A stretch of DNA of 64,000 nt from the NCBI GenBank assembly GCA_910591455.2, contig OU342820.1:7586706-7650705 (forward strand), read 5' to 3'. Below, in pieces: positions 26,571 to 41,500 of the stretch. The stretch is from Pholis gunnellus. Lineage: Eukaryota > Chordata > Actinopteri > Perciformes > Pholidae. The translations under genes and the position numbers were made by a program. A model generated the notes under the pieces. It saw only the letters and a list, made by a program, of their open reading frames with translations. It had not been told where the DNA came from and did not search any database. Numbering within the stretch: the stretch's first letter is position 1; the number at the start of each line of letters is the position of its first letter.

Positions 26571-29500
26571 ATGACTTGCAAAATACTGAGCATATGCCTC
26601 TTATTTCTGGGTTTTCAACATTGCTCATCACGTAAGTCTTGTAAAACAGCAATTGTTCCTTTATTATCGGCTGCTAGAATATTATTAAAATATGTCAAAG
26701 TGTATGTACATGCCTTATCTGCATATTGTTTATTGTCTGATCATATGCGTGAGAAAAAGTTGCAAGATAACATGCGGTTATAAGCGGAAAATAGCTATAG
26801 AGGGCAAAACGTAGCTTGCAGGTGTTGAGATCGTTGAAGGGCAATACACGTTGCGATAAAAACAGACACGGATTTTTACATTTCGCTGCTGGTCTTGGCA
26901 GCTGTGATTTCAGAAAGGCATTGTTGTGCGGGATCACACAAAAAAAGTGTAGAGTCAAGCCGCCTCGGTCCTGCGGAAGGTGCGCATGGTTATCCCCATT
27001 GCACTGGACTGTCTGCATTGCAGTGCTTTCACTCAGCCAGCACGCAAGTTTCTGCGCCGCGAGGCTTCAACTCTCGACTTCTTCGCAAAAAAAAGCACGT
27101 TGCTGACCGAGAATCTATTTCGTTTCTGACATAATAATGTTCGAATCGCTATGAACCGTTTGTGTTGCTGTTGTGAGGGGGAAAATCTGCTGAACACGTT
27201 ATCAAAGTGGCGGCGGAGATGGCAGGGCACAGCGTCCTGACCGGGACCAGCCCACTGCAGTACTTTTTTTGGGAAGCCCACCACCTCTCCATGAATTCCT
27301 GCATCCTGCGTGCACGCGAAGAGCGTGGATTCACCTGACAGGGAAATCATTACTCGCTGTTAGATCAGTGAAGGAGTCATGTGGCGGGTTTAGTTTAGAC
27401 AGAGGTGGGGCTGTGTTTGGGGCTAAAATTGGGCTTAGGAAAAGGTGCCATCTACCCTTCTATCACAGAGCGTTTATGCATACTAATAAGCTTTAAGCTG
27501 ATGTCAGAGTCAGGATGACCTCACAGGGCCCTCACTGTTAATTAACCCCATACTTGCCTTTGCTTGACTCATTAGTTTTTGATATTAGTGGGCGATCAGG
27601 GAAGAGGGATGCTTTGTCATGTGACTTCTTATAGATAACTGTATTTTCAAGCTGGACCAGGTTTGCAGTATTAGTTCAGGGTGCTGAGATCTTTCTTTCA
27701 AGTTGTTCCAGGGAAATATAAACAGTTTTCACATGATGCCATGCTGTTGATCAGAAGCTACATGGCATGCTGGGAAGTGAATGGTTATAGTTATTAATAA
27801 GTGAATGTACAGAAAAGGCAGCAATAGAGTGGGAGTTTGTAAACATCCTCGGATTACAGAATGCTTGAAGTGTGGGCCTGTCGGTTTGGCTTGTTGTAGA
27901 TCTTGTTGGTGTTTTATTGGACAGGCTGACTGTATATCTGCTCCGTGGATCTGTGCCAGATTGAAATAGAGCCTCGGGTCCCAGAGCACAGTGACCCAGC
28001 CTGGGGTGGGGCTGAGGCTCACTCAGTAAGTATAGTGTGTGTGTTTGAATCAGGAGGGTGTGATGCATAAATCTCAAGTTTCTGTCATGGTTAGCAGCAC
28101 AAGCAGCAGGAGACTGTTTGGTCCATGTGACGGGAATTGATATCTAGAAGGAAGAGCATGTTGCTTTGCGTGGAAAGTTGGCCGTTTTCTTCTGTTAGAC
28201 AGGAAATTAAGCTGGTCGAGGCCTGAATTTAAGTCTGAATGTGATTCTGATGTGCTGCATGGCAGACACCACCCACTGAGTTGCCTGCCTGGGTATGAAT
28301 GATTTATTAAAACCCCTTTAACAGAGCATGATATATTTGTACTACCCCTGTGCTTTCTTGCTGCAGTATTTGCACCAGTAGTTTGATATATTGTTGGTGG
28401 ACATCTGCATTCAGTTGACATCTGCACACATTCGGGATGCTGTCTGAATCCTCAGCTGTCACGCATCACAGGCTGGTGGCAGGCAAAGGTGCCTCTCTGC
28501 ATATTGTATGTAACCAGCAGTGATGATGTGTCAGCCCAGACACACAACCCTTCACTTACAGCAGACTGATGATTCAGCAAGAGTGGTGCTAGAGATCTAC
28601 ACGGCCACACTGTTCCCCCACAACCGCTTAATGATAAATGGAGAAAAAGACTACTCTGTGTGGCGCAGAGAAGGGAGGGAAGGGGGGGGGGGTGCAGGAT
28701 CACAAGAAGAGGGGTGAAAACCTGGTGACTGGATGCTCTGCACAGGCTTCAGGTACACTTTTGCTACTGCATCATGACAACGCCCACTTGGGTTGAGAGA
28801 GGCAGAGAGAAGTAAAAAATAGCAAGATGACGAGCGAGGGTATGAGGTAATGGGACGCAGCGAGAACAAGAAAGATTGGATGATTTAAAGGAGAAAAGAA
28901 ATAAAGAGAGAGAGGACTCAGAGTGAGGAAAAAGGAAGTAATGCATTGAATAGGTGGGGGTGTCTAGTGCGTGACAGTCTTGCCATAAGGAGGAGCTGAG
29001 GGGGCTGCGTGGCCTGGATTAACCTGCTGTAGTCTGGGATGGAGCCACTCTTCACATTTAAAGTCAAAACCCTCTCCTCTAGTGATAATTGAAGGATTGA
29101 AACAAACACACCTCAAGCCATTAGCTACAAACACGCTTAGCCTGTGCAACTGTAGCAGTGGTGACGAAATATTTTTCGTTTGAATAGCCATTTGAACAGT
29201 GACTCATTTGAAATGGCTCTGCGACAGTGTAGTGGTAGAGTGATGCAGCAGAGATCTGTTATCGATCATCTGCAGCATAGCAGGGAATTCTGTATGATAA
29301 AGACGGAGAGAAATCCCCTCAGCGAGGCAGACACTGAGGCAGAAAGTCAAGGTCACGTTTCACTTGCTCAGCACATTTCCTCCACCTGAATGAGCAGCGT
29401 GTGCTTGCATGAGAGGTGACAGAACTCATGCTCATGTGACTAAGAAAGAAAAGAAAATGGTGTGTTTGTGCTGTTTAATGGCTCATCAATGTTTAATGCA

Positions 29501-32500
29501 TTATTTAAGGCAGTGTAAGGCAGAGGAGGGGAAGCACTCCACTTCCTTGTTTCTGCAGGATTTGCTGTGTCACTCAGTCATCTGCTCCCTCACAAAGTTA
29601 TTTTCAAATTTGAATCTATGCAGCACTCATCCTACTCCATCTGCAGCCTGCATACTAATTCTGCTAACGTCTCCTGTTTCCAGCCACTGTCCATGACCTC
29701 TGTGATTGTAAGATCAGGAATTACAATGACAGAACTCCCGCTTACTGGTTAACAACTCCAAAACCTTTGGAGGGGATGTTTCTAATTAGGGAGAAGGAAG
29801 AGAAAGGTCTGATTGGAGCGGCTTTCATTCACCTTATTTTAGTTGGTTCTTTGTGCACTCAGACTAAAAAACAAAACACATTTATTTGTATCTGCCTACC
29901 TTCATATTCAAGTAAAACCCGTAGCCTATCTATATTAAATCTTTTGGGAGTGTCGAAGAGCATACTTGTTGGCAGTTAAAATGAGACAGTGTTTCTCTTA
30001 TAGCTCGAGGTGAGTGCATTGCGCATTTATCCGCAGCAGGGACACAAGCAAGATTAGGAAGAATTATGGTCAGTTTAAATAGCCGTTGGCTGGGGAGCGA
30101 GCCTGAGCAGATGTGTTGGTCCTATTAGTCTCATAACCACATGCAGGACAGCATCTCAACATTATAAAGCGACATATTGTTTGCCTTTGACGTTCTTGCT
30201 CATGGAACTGCATGCACTTCCAAAAAAAAAGAAGACAAAAACATATATTTACAGACACACAGGCACTGACAGGCACGTACACACACCCACAAAGACATTC
30301 ATGTGACGCAGCAACATTTTTATTGTGCCTTCTACACAGGGCCAGACCTCTTTTGAGATAGGAAGGGGGTGTAACCGCATGGCTGACTATCACAATAGTT
30401 CATCTCAGAGATAGCGTGCATAATCAGCAGCTGTCAGTGTCATATTTCACTTCTCGTCTCACCCATCCTGTGAAGAAATGAAGATGATGCACGCTCAAGA
30501 GTAGATGCCAGGATGTTAAATCTTATAAGGAAAGCCATTTAAGGACTGTGGTTTGCTGTGGAATATGAATCTGTGACCTCACTATCTGTATACCTTTACC
30601 AGCAGAAAGACTAAATGCGTTATGCTCTGAATTTAATTGGATTGATCCGTCCAAATTAGTTTTTTAAGTCTAATGGAGCATGGACTAGCTTCTAATTGAA
30701 CTGCAAATGGTTGGTTCTGGCTGCGCAGCTGTGCAAGTCTGTGTTGCCCAGAACTATATCATTTTGAAAGTGATGTGAATCCTGCATTATGAGAGCTCCT
30801 TTTTTTAATTACTCCTGATCTTGGTGTCTTCTTTATTGTTACTGCAGGAGAATGTGTTGATCCGCTGGTCTCCAGCCTCTACGCCTCTTCCTTCCTGGCC
30901 TCCTCCAGATATAACTTTCTTTACTCTGCCAATTTTGCCAAATTGTATGGTAAGTTCCTAATTGTAGTGTCTTTGAGTTCATCCATGATTTCACACCATT
31001 TACCTTACAGACCTTTCTAATGGCAGATGGTTTAACTTATCACTGCAGGAAATGCACAGGTGAATAACTCCGGTACTGTTAGTACAGTAATGTTATAAGT
31101 TACAAGTCAAAATGCCCATCGTGAGAATCTTCACAGTGACAGATACAGATTCATTGGGGATCTGTCACTCTCTCTCTATATAACCTACTTTCACTTTAGC
31201 ACAGAAAAAAAGACCTCAGATGACATAATCTATCAACTGAAGGAACACTTATAGTGACTGTGGGAATTTATTTGGGATATTTTCTTGTTAGTTAGCTTTC
31301 AGATAGAGGCCTACCGTATAGTTGAGTTATATTTGATAATCTGCGAAATACTAAAGGCTTGTCCAATCCCAGACAAAACAGTAGTAGATGAACTTTACTC
31401 ATTAAACAGGACCTTAAAATGGCTGCCACGAGTTACAAGTTTAGTTGAAGTCACAATTGCTTTCGGTCATCATGCATCTGTCCTCCCCCCTCTCCAGTCA
31501 AACTCTCCTTTTTCTCCCCCCTCAGGCAGCAGTGGCTGGTCCCCATCCCCAAGGGACAGACAGCCATGGCTGCAGGTCGACCTGGGCAGGAAGTATCGAC
31601 TGGTGGCCATCGCCACCCAGGGGACCTTCAACTCTTATGACTGGATCACCAAGTACACCCTGCTCTATGGAGACCGACCGGACTCCTGGACGCCGTACAT
31701 CATGAATGGAGGCAACTCTGTAGGTGTCATTGAGCCAGGATGGTTGGGGCGGGATGAGGGCCATAACGGGGATGAGGCGAGGATTAACTAGTCAAATGTA
31801 ATCTTTACAGCCGATTCAGTGGGAGTTCTATTAAATTCATTGTCACTGGCACTGAAACAAAGACAGCGCAGCATATTATCTCTCTCAACACTGACGAAGC
31901 TAATCTCATCATCAGTTCATCACCAGTCCCTTGATAAGGCGCCAACGCCGTTGCAGTGACTCAATAACTCTCTCCCCTATTTGCCGCTCTCATCTGTTTG
32001 CAGACGCTGCCTGCAAACTGGAATTATTATCAGTTGAAGAGGAATGTCTTCCATTACGCCTTTACCGCTAAACACATTCGTCTGCTGCCTCTGGCGTGGA
32101 ACACGGAGAACGGAGGGAAGATCGGCGTGAGGCTGGAGCTGTATGGCTGCTCTTATGGTAAAAATGACTGATGGACGCTACCCAGGGATTTCCAGTCTCT
32201 GACTCAATTCCAGGGACTTTCTACAATCCCACTGTTTAATCGTATTTGATAATATGCCACTAAATCTGAGCGCCAAAATATGCTGAAATATGTTCCGAGT
32301 TAATAAATGACTAAGCTCAGTATCACCTGATTCATACTCAGAAACATTATACACGAGCTGGATGCAAACAGATCTGATGAGCTCCAGGAAATGTGCCAAA
32401 AAATAATCCTTAAAACCTCAAAATTAAAATAACTAAATGCTACATAAGACTTTAACCCAATATGTACATCACATCCTCTGTTGTGAATTTTGAACTATTG

Positions 32501-35500
32501 AATCCATTTGGAAATTTTTGTCTGCAGATTCCTATGTTCTACAGTACAACGGGGATGACTCAGTGGTCTACATGTACCCAGAAAAGAGGTCCCGTACGCT
32601 ACACGACCACATTGCCATAAACTTCAAGACTCTGGAGCAGGATGGTCTGCTGTTACACAGTGAGGGGATTCAAGGAGACCTCTTCACCTTGGAGCTGAAG
32701 AGAGGCCGTCTTTACCTGCACATCAGTCTAGGTAGAGCTTGAGTTGTTTGATGGATAAATAAAGTATCTTTAAAATAATTATTAATAGACAAGCCCACAG
32801 GGGCATCCCATGAAGTTAAAATGTACAGAATAGATCTTTTAGAGTTATGGGTGAAGAAAATAGTGGTATGTGAGACAATGATATCCATCTCGAGCTCTCA
32901 ATCATCATCTCAAAGTCAATATATTGACTGTTGGATTGTTGACCGGAGCTCTACATTTCAGCATTTACTCTGTTTGACATTCATTTGAGCTGATTTAGAG
33001 TAATTATTGTTGTAATGTTTACCTCCCACTGTCCTCGCCTTCTTTTTTTTTTTTAGGAAGTAGTGTAATACACAAAGTTGATGGTCGAACTACACTGACT
33101 GCTGGCAGCCTTCTTGATAATCTGCACTGGCACTATGTCACCATCAAGCGCTCCGGTCGACAGGTGAACTTCACAGTGGACAGTGACACAGTCACAGCCA
33201 TCTGTAAAGGAGAGTTTACACACCTGGATCTGGACACGCAGGTACCTCATATATGGATCACATGTAGTTACAGCATAAAATGTAAAGGCCATGATAAGTG
33301 AAGGAAATGATGAATGAGCTGTATGCTGAATACATTTACTTAATGTCTCTTTGGAGGATACTACTTTACAAGTTGAAAGCAAATAGTTTTATTCAAATAT
33401 ACAGTTTTGCATTTAATTATATTGTGAATACATTTACACTTGTTATTGATGATGTTGATGAGTGCCCTAATGTCTTTATCCTAGTTATATGTAGGAGGTG
33501 TCATAGAGCAAAACTTGCCTCACCTGCCCACTACACAAAATTTCCGGGGCTGCCTGGAGAATGTCTTCATCAATGATGTCAACATCATCAACATGGCTAA
33601 GAGAGAAGAACCTGAAATCCGCATCCCACGAAAGGTAGGGCTTTATACAAACCACCATACAGCATCCCAGTAATATCGCTGGTCCCGAGGATCTCCATGA
33701 ATTATTATTATTACTTCATCTGGTCCATGCGAAAAAAACAATAACAATATCAGAGAAAATATTTTCATTGTAACTCGTATTTCTCTTTTTTACCCTTAGA
33801 AAAAGATGCATTATGCCTGCAGGGACATTCTGCTCAAACCGATGACTTTTGCTGGGCCCAACAACTACCTGCAGGTGCCGGGCTTCTTCAGGAGGCCTCG
33901 AATGTTTGTCAAGTTTAAGTTCCGCTCGTGGGACTACACAGGGCTGCTTATGTTCACGCGATTTGCTGATGACCTGGGTGCCCTCGAGCTGGGACTAAGC
34001 GAGGGACAGATCAACGTCACTATATTCCAGCCTGGGAAGAAGAAACTCCAGTTTGCTGCAGGTGGGTTAATGCAGTTTTTGGCCTTGATCGGTATGACAG
34101 TAAAGATAACATTTAAGGATTTTGGAGCAAACGATTTTTAATTCCTCATTCTTTTGATTGGTTTCTAAGCCCCGCCCCTAAGTTACTGTTACTATGTCAG
34201 GTAGATAAAAGCTCACTTCTCCTAGGTAGCCAACAGCTGTGGATTTTGTCTGCTGAAATGACAACTGTCGTTGACAGATTCTATCAGCTGTGGTTAGCTA
34301 GCTAAGCTAATGTTAACTCTAAAACAGTTTCCAGCTGACTTTTTAAGGTTCCCAGCTGATTTAAAGACCCTATAAAAAAGGGTCTTAGACATGTACTAGA
34401 ACAATACATAAATGATATTGTGCTAAAAGACAGAAGTTTAACGTCTGCAGCTTATGTTATGGAAGATTAAAAACACACTACAATTTAGCTTGTGTCTTTG
34501 GTTTTGCATAAGTTAAAAAAAAACACCTACAAACTCATTAGATACCCAAAATAGCTAGAGTGTAACCTGCCATAGTTACAGTTGTTAAGCTGTGATTGGA
34601 CAATCCCTGTTTGGGGGCGTGGTTTAACTAACACTTATGAATTTATATAGCGCTGCAAGGTGCAGGCAATGATACACGCTGTACTGAATCTGACTGTAGA
34701 AACAAAGCATGACAGACATTTCTCCAATTTCTAGGCTATCGGCTAAATGATGGTTACTGGCACACAGTGGATCTAGCAGCCAGAGACAACCTGCTGACCC
34801 TCACAATTGATGAGGAGGAGGGCTCTCCACTTAAGATCACCAATCCATTCACAATTCGGACAGGAGACCGCTACTTTTTTGGAGGTGAGGGGATGACAAT
34901 TGATCACAACTCCTGAAATCAACTTTGAAATCTGCACGGTCCAAACCATACATTTGCTTTCCTGCACTTAGGTTGCCCGAAAACCAATAACACAATACGG
35001 AAGTGTGAGACCAAGCTGAACCGCTTCCATGGGTGCATGCAGCATATCTTCATAGACAATGAACAGCTTGATATTGACATTATTCTGCAACGACAGTGGG
35101 GGCGGTATGCTGAGTTGTTGTTGGGCACTTGTGGCATCACTGACAGGTAAGAAACATCACCAAATTTACAATACACAGCATACGTAATATGCATAATATG
35201 ACTGATAGTTTCATTAATAGCTGGACAATTGCATAAGGAAACATAAATATGGCGCTGCAATAATGTCTTCTCATGTCATTTAAGTTATAGTTGCCAATTA
35301 TATAGCCCTATCATACCGTAGTCTTTTAAAATCACTCACATTCCTATAACATTTCATTATTTCTACATCACCTTGGCTCTTTAATGGTGTTGTCAAAGTA
35401 ATGTGGTCTCCTTCAAGATGTTTGTGAAGCGTTTGGCATTGAATGAACTGTGTGGCTCAAGAGTGAGAAGTCACTTCTTTAGAGCTAATGGCATTCATCA

Positions 35501-38500
35501 CCTTATAGTAAGTTACCTTATCTAAAGGCTCTAAACAAAAAACAGCTAACAGAGAAAATAGATAGTGTGGAAATGAAAGAGAGCAAATTACACACTGAAT
35601 GCAAGTCTCCCTTTTGTAACATCCAAATGCTCAGTACAGGCATGTCATTTGTTCACAGATGTAGTCCAAATCCATGTGAACATGAAGGCAGATGCATCCA
35701 GTCCTGGGATGACTTTATATGTCTGTGTGAGAACACAGGCTATAAAGGAGAGGTGTGTCACATGTGTAAGTGCTGGCTGGCAATCTTTTCACTTTAATAA
35801 CTATTTCTTTGCAGTTGATTACACTTGGCCCATACTTCTTCTTCTTCCTAATAATAACAAATTGATCATCTTGCTTCTCAAACAGCGGTTTATAAAGAGT
35901 CATGTGAGGCCTACAGACTCAGCGGCAAGTATTGGTCTGGAAACTACACCATCGATCCTGATCTCAGTGGGCCGCTGAAACCATTTGAAGTGTACTGCAA
36001 AATGAAGTGTAAGTAATCACTGTCACTAATAAAATACAGCTTCATCAGCACTGTATGCTCAGTGTTTGCTGGATCCTCAACGGATTTTCAATGAAAAGCT
36101 TGAGAGTCAGGTTATCGTGTTCCATGGGAAATTAAAAGAGGTTATAAAACAAGACAGCGCAGTTCTGTGTGTGTCTGCATTTTCTATTTCTTACCTTTCC
36201 GTTTGCATTTCATTCTTTTCCTTTTTTTAATATTGCCTCCATCTTTCTGTTTCAACATTTAATCACCAGGCAGTATATTTGTTGTGCCTCTTCACAGCAT
36301 ATAAAGCTTGGACAGTGATTCTGCATGACCGTGTGGATGGTACCAAGGTGACTGGGAGTTCAATAGACCGGCCGTACATAGGAAACGTCAACTACTGGAA
36401 CGCCTCCTGGGATGAAGTCACTGCTCTAGCCAACACCTCTGTGTACTGCGAGCAGTGGATCGACTACTCCTGCTACAAGTCCCGTCTCCTCAACACCCCA
36501 AGTAAGTCAGCTTATTAATTTGGTAGTGTACTTATGGAAAACAAGAAACATAGTAAACTAACACACCATTTATTTAAAAAAATAGACGGAAGACCTTTTG
36601 GTTACTGGATTGGTCGTAACAATGAGAGTCACTATTACTGGGGTGGAACATTCAGAGAGGTCCAAAAGTGCGGCTGTGCTATCAACCAAACCTGCAACGA
36701 TCCCAAGTTTCAATGCAACTGCGATGCTGACTATAGACAATGGTAAGAGAGGGGATGCATTGTGCAGGTTTAGCTTATATCTGTGACACTGACGATGAAG
36801 TCTTAACCTCCCCACTGTGGCTTTTCAGGTACTCAGATAAGGGCTACTTGGACTTCAGAGACCATCTGCCTGTTAGGAAGGTGGTAGTCGGGGACACCAA
36901 CAGGACCGGCTCAGAGGCACAATACACCGTGGGACCCCTCCGCTGCCATGGCGACAGTGAGCTTAAAATATTAAGGGTTGTGTTCACACGGTGATGTTCT
37001 GCTTTGTTGAAACAGTTTTTTGATTTATACATATACAGTACACATATTTCAATGTTTTCCAAAGGAAACATCTGGAACACAATCGCCTTCACCAAGCCCA
37101 CCTACATAACCTTCCCGACCTTCAGGCCTGGCTCCAGCGCTGACATCTCCTTCCACTTCAAAACCTATCGTGACCACGGCGTGTTCTTGGAGAATTCTGA
37201 TGACCAACTGCGAAACTTCATTCGGGTAGAGCTCAATTGTGAGTTGACTCATCTGCTACCAAAGAGCTATTCTCCTCATACAACTGACGTATTTAACAAT
37301 AACCTTTCCATGTCATCTTTTCTCTTCCAGCCACCCATAACCTTATGCTTGTATTTATGGTTGGTGATGGCATCGTTAATGTGACACTACACTCCCCTGT
37401 GGCACTCAATGACAACGAGTGGCACTTTGTTCAAGCCGAGCTTAATGTGAAGCTGGCCCGCATCAAGGTTGATTATCAGCCATGGGCCGTCACACGTTTT
37501 CCAGGTCAGACTTTCGTCACCATGCAGTTTACGCATCCTGTCCTAGTAGGTAGGTTGCCTGAGGTGAACTTGGATATTTGGCGGTGGACTTATTATATCC
37601 TCTCTAAACTTTTAATAAAGATGAATGACCACTGATACAAGTATTCTTTGTAATAGGTGCAGCCAACCGCACCCTGAGACCTTTCTTGGGGTGTCTTCGA
37701 GGATTGCGGATGAACGGTGTTCCTCTTGATCTTGAGGGGAAAGTAAATGAAGAACAGGGTATAAGGAGGAACTGTACGGGACAGTGTCTGAATGCTACCA
37801 TACCATGCCGAAACAGCGGCCAGTGTATAGAGGGCTACGCTTGCTATACTTGTGACTGTAACAACACAGCTTTTGATGGCTTCTACTGCCATAAAGGTGA
37901 GTTCATGCATGTTTTTGACAAATACCTTCACATAGTAACTGACATCATCGGCAGCAATACTTTGCAATTGATATCTAATTTCACAATGATCTTTTGTTAA
38001 GACATCGGAGCTTTCTTTGAGATTGGCTCGTGGCTGAGATACAACATACGAAAGAAGCCTATATCAGACGAAGCAGCATGGGCCAACTGGATCGACCCGC
38101 ATTATGACAACTTTAGCCTTGGCTACAATGACACAGCAGATGACATCGAGTTCAGTTTCAGCACCGTTTCCACGCCAGCCGTGTTGCTCTACATCAGCTC
38201 TTTCGTCCAAGACTACATTGCCATCATCCTCAAGACTGACGGTAGGGGAAGCTCAGAAACAATCTGAGAATTTTATTCACAGATTAGAGTCATAATCTCT
38301 CAAACTGCAGAGGTTGATGTGAAGCAGTTACTTGTGAAAAAAAACAGTATTGATGTCTTTTGTTTCCTCTCTCTCTATAGGTAGTGTAGATCTGAGGTAT
38401 AAGCTGGGGCTCATAACACACAAGTACCAGCTGACTCACCGAAACCTGGCAGATGGATACCCCCACTACGTCAACATAACCAGACACAACAGAACCATCA

Positions 38501-41500
38501 AAACACAGGTTTATGCTGATCTGTGGTTTGTTATTTTCAGTGAAGTCATAGACTTTTGTCCACTCACCTTAGCTTAGCTTAGCATAAAGACGGCAAACAG
38601 CTAGCCTTGCTCCTAGAGGTAATAAACTCTTAGTCTTATTTTGCCCTGCCCACAGGTGGACTACATGGAGCCCATAGTGGAAAAGATAACCTTAGTGGAG
38701 GACGCCAGGTTTGACTCTCCAAAGTCCATGTTCTTGGGCAGAGTGATGGGTAAATATCCAATTTACCAATTATTGATGAGAACACGTGGGCTAATGTTTT
38801 CATCTTGCTGCCAGTATTATTATTATCATTATTTTAAGTTGGAACTCTGTTGATGTTTATTTGTTTCCGTTTCCGCTCTTTCAGAGGTTGGTGACATTGA
38901 CTATGAGATCCAGAGGCATAATGCTCCAGGCTTCATAGGCTGCATATCTGGTGTGAGATACAACGTCTACGCCCCGTTAAAGGCCTTCTTCCGTCCAAAT
39001 GAAACCGACCCTCCGGTAACGACACAAGGCTACGTATCTGAGTCCAACTGTGGCGCCTTCCCTCCTAACCTGGGTTATGTACCATGGGAGGTAGACCCCT
39101 GGTTTACCACCATAGGTGGGTTTATATGTCCCATAATGCACCTGTACAAAAAGAGAATATTATTCTGTGTTCATCCACTTATTTGTGCACCTCTACCTTT
39201 CAGAGTATTTTTATATCCACGATGACCTAGGCCTGTTTTGGATAACAGGTAAGATCTGCTTCTTTATATAATTGCTAGGTTGATTTGCTCAATACTTCCC
39301 TCCTCTCCCAGAAAACACAAATCAGCCGTTTGAATTTCTCTTTCCTTTTTCCCTAAAATCCTATTGTCCTAAATTAGAGCAGGTTTGTCAAATTCCAATG
39401 TGGACTTTTGAATGTTTATTTAAGTGTCTGACCGCTATTGAGATAGCCAAATGTAATACATTCAAATCAGCTTGACCTACTAAATGTAATACATTCAAAT
39501 GTATTACATTTGAGATAGCAGTCACAAAAATAAATAAATGAACAGTCAGACATTTCTAATGCATTATTATCATACTGAAGGATCTTTTGGATTGCATTTG
39601 GTTGAGGTCAGATTATCTTTTTAATCTATATGAAGGAAAGGAATTCAAGTAAAATAGACCTATATGTCCTTGCAAGAGAAAAACCTAACCGTGGGCCTAT
39701 ATCTATGGATTTCTGGGGGGGAATCAATATTTAATATACTTATTCCACTATTTAATCTCCATGATAACTCTGCACCGTATTACAAGAGGAGTGTTGGGAC
39801 CAGATGAGCGGTTTGCAGCACAGTATTACAGACGATGAAAAAAATTAGAGCAGGTCTCTCTGATGAGCAGGAGAGGCTAGAGTCTCAGGATTAAACTGCA
39901 GCACAGAGACAGTCTGCTGTCTGAGACCTTTACCGGATCAGCTATATTTAGTCTGCATTGGCCCAGCTTACTGTTCATCATTGATAGATGCTTCAGTTTA
40001 ATAGATCATTCCAGATTCAGAGGTATTATGCTAATGCAGGACATCAGCATGCCATTACTAATTGGTGCGCCTTTCAAATCATCCCAACAATGTTCCCCTC
40101 AGGTTATCAGACATCATCCCAGTCTGATATACTGCTCAGGATAAAAAGGTTATGACTAAAAAAATATAGTCGATAAAACAAAACTACAAGAGAACAAATT
40201 CTGTCACGACGATATTGAAGATTCCTTCATCTGTCCTGTGACAATATCACTTTAAATACGATTTGTGTGTTCTAAGCTCTGTGCTGGGTGCTGTATGTCT
40301 TTTCAGCAGAATCGATCCATTCTCTATATACATTAATTGAGGGTATGAACCTAAGGTACTGAGGCTTTTCCGAGCAAGCACTGGTAAAAAGGCTGGGAGA
40401 CACTGTGGACATTTCGCCAGTCCATTACACAGTGAACCCACTGACTGACAAACAAAGAAACACAACTGCAGGCAATTTAGTGTCTCCAGATCCGCTGACC
40501 TGCATGACTGTGAAAGGAAACCCGAGCAAACACAGGGGAGGACATTACAACTACACAGAGAGGACAAGGGCTGAGGTCTGTTTTCAGTTTGACCTACTGA
40601 ACAACAATTCTGTCTCACAGGCAGCTGCTCTGTGGAATATGCAGGGACCCCAAGTGACCACATTACAAATCTAGGATTCATTTTGGAAGCTGACATGACC
40701 TTTAACAATCAATCACATTAGTAGCACCTGAGAACTATTTTTAAGATCAGTCTCAGTGTGACGCTTGCCAGTACAAAAAGATCATGATGAATGTCATGAC
40801 TGTTCCGTGGCAAGTTTTCATACATTATTCAACTTTTAACTGATCACGCGATAAAATGACAGGCGGACTTTTTGGAGGACTGATATGTTGATAAATCCGC
40901 AGTCTAGCAGTGTAGTGCTGCGTCAGAGCACAGTGCCTTTACGCACGGCCTCTCACTGTGTTTACCTTGATTAAATCGATTAAATTAAAACTCCAGGCTG
41001 ATACAGTATAACCATTCAGACCTCTACACACACATGACCGTTTATATCAATTACTCACCCTGTTCCCTTGAATTCCTGAAGACATTTTTTTTTATCTACG
41101 GTAAACGGAGAATCCGAAAACGGTTTAAGTCCTTGATGTATAGAAGTAAATGGAGGGCAGGTTTAACGACAGCAAACGATTTCAAAACATCGCTTTACAA
41201 ACTGTAAAGTTCAGTCGTATGCTCACTACTTTGCAAACAAATCTTACATTTCAAATACTTCCGCCACTGCCGTCTAGAGTTTGCGCAGGCGCGCTGCAAA
41301 TACGTGCATGAGTCGGTGGAGGCATGAGAGAAAAAATACAGTTTTCTTCAAGAATTGACAAATGGTCAGTTTGAGGGTGTATTCTGTGAATGTTTTTCTG
41401 TCTTTATTGTTGTTACATAGCTCTTGTTTTTCTTCTCCTGCTGTTTAAATAATTACTGCTCATCTCTTTATTTTCTTTTTGTTCCATTGATATAACCTTG

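Noticed and set aside
31285..31791. 168-residue ORF as a separate gene
   Set aside because: It is cntnap1 exon 3 read together with intron 2 and intron 3 sequence; splice sites and domain match confine the coding part to 31526-31719.
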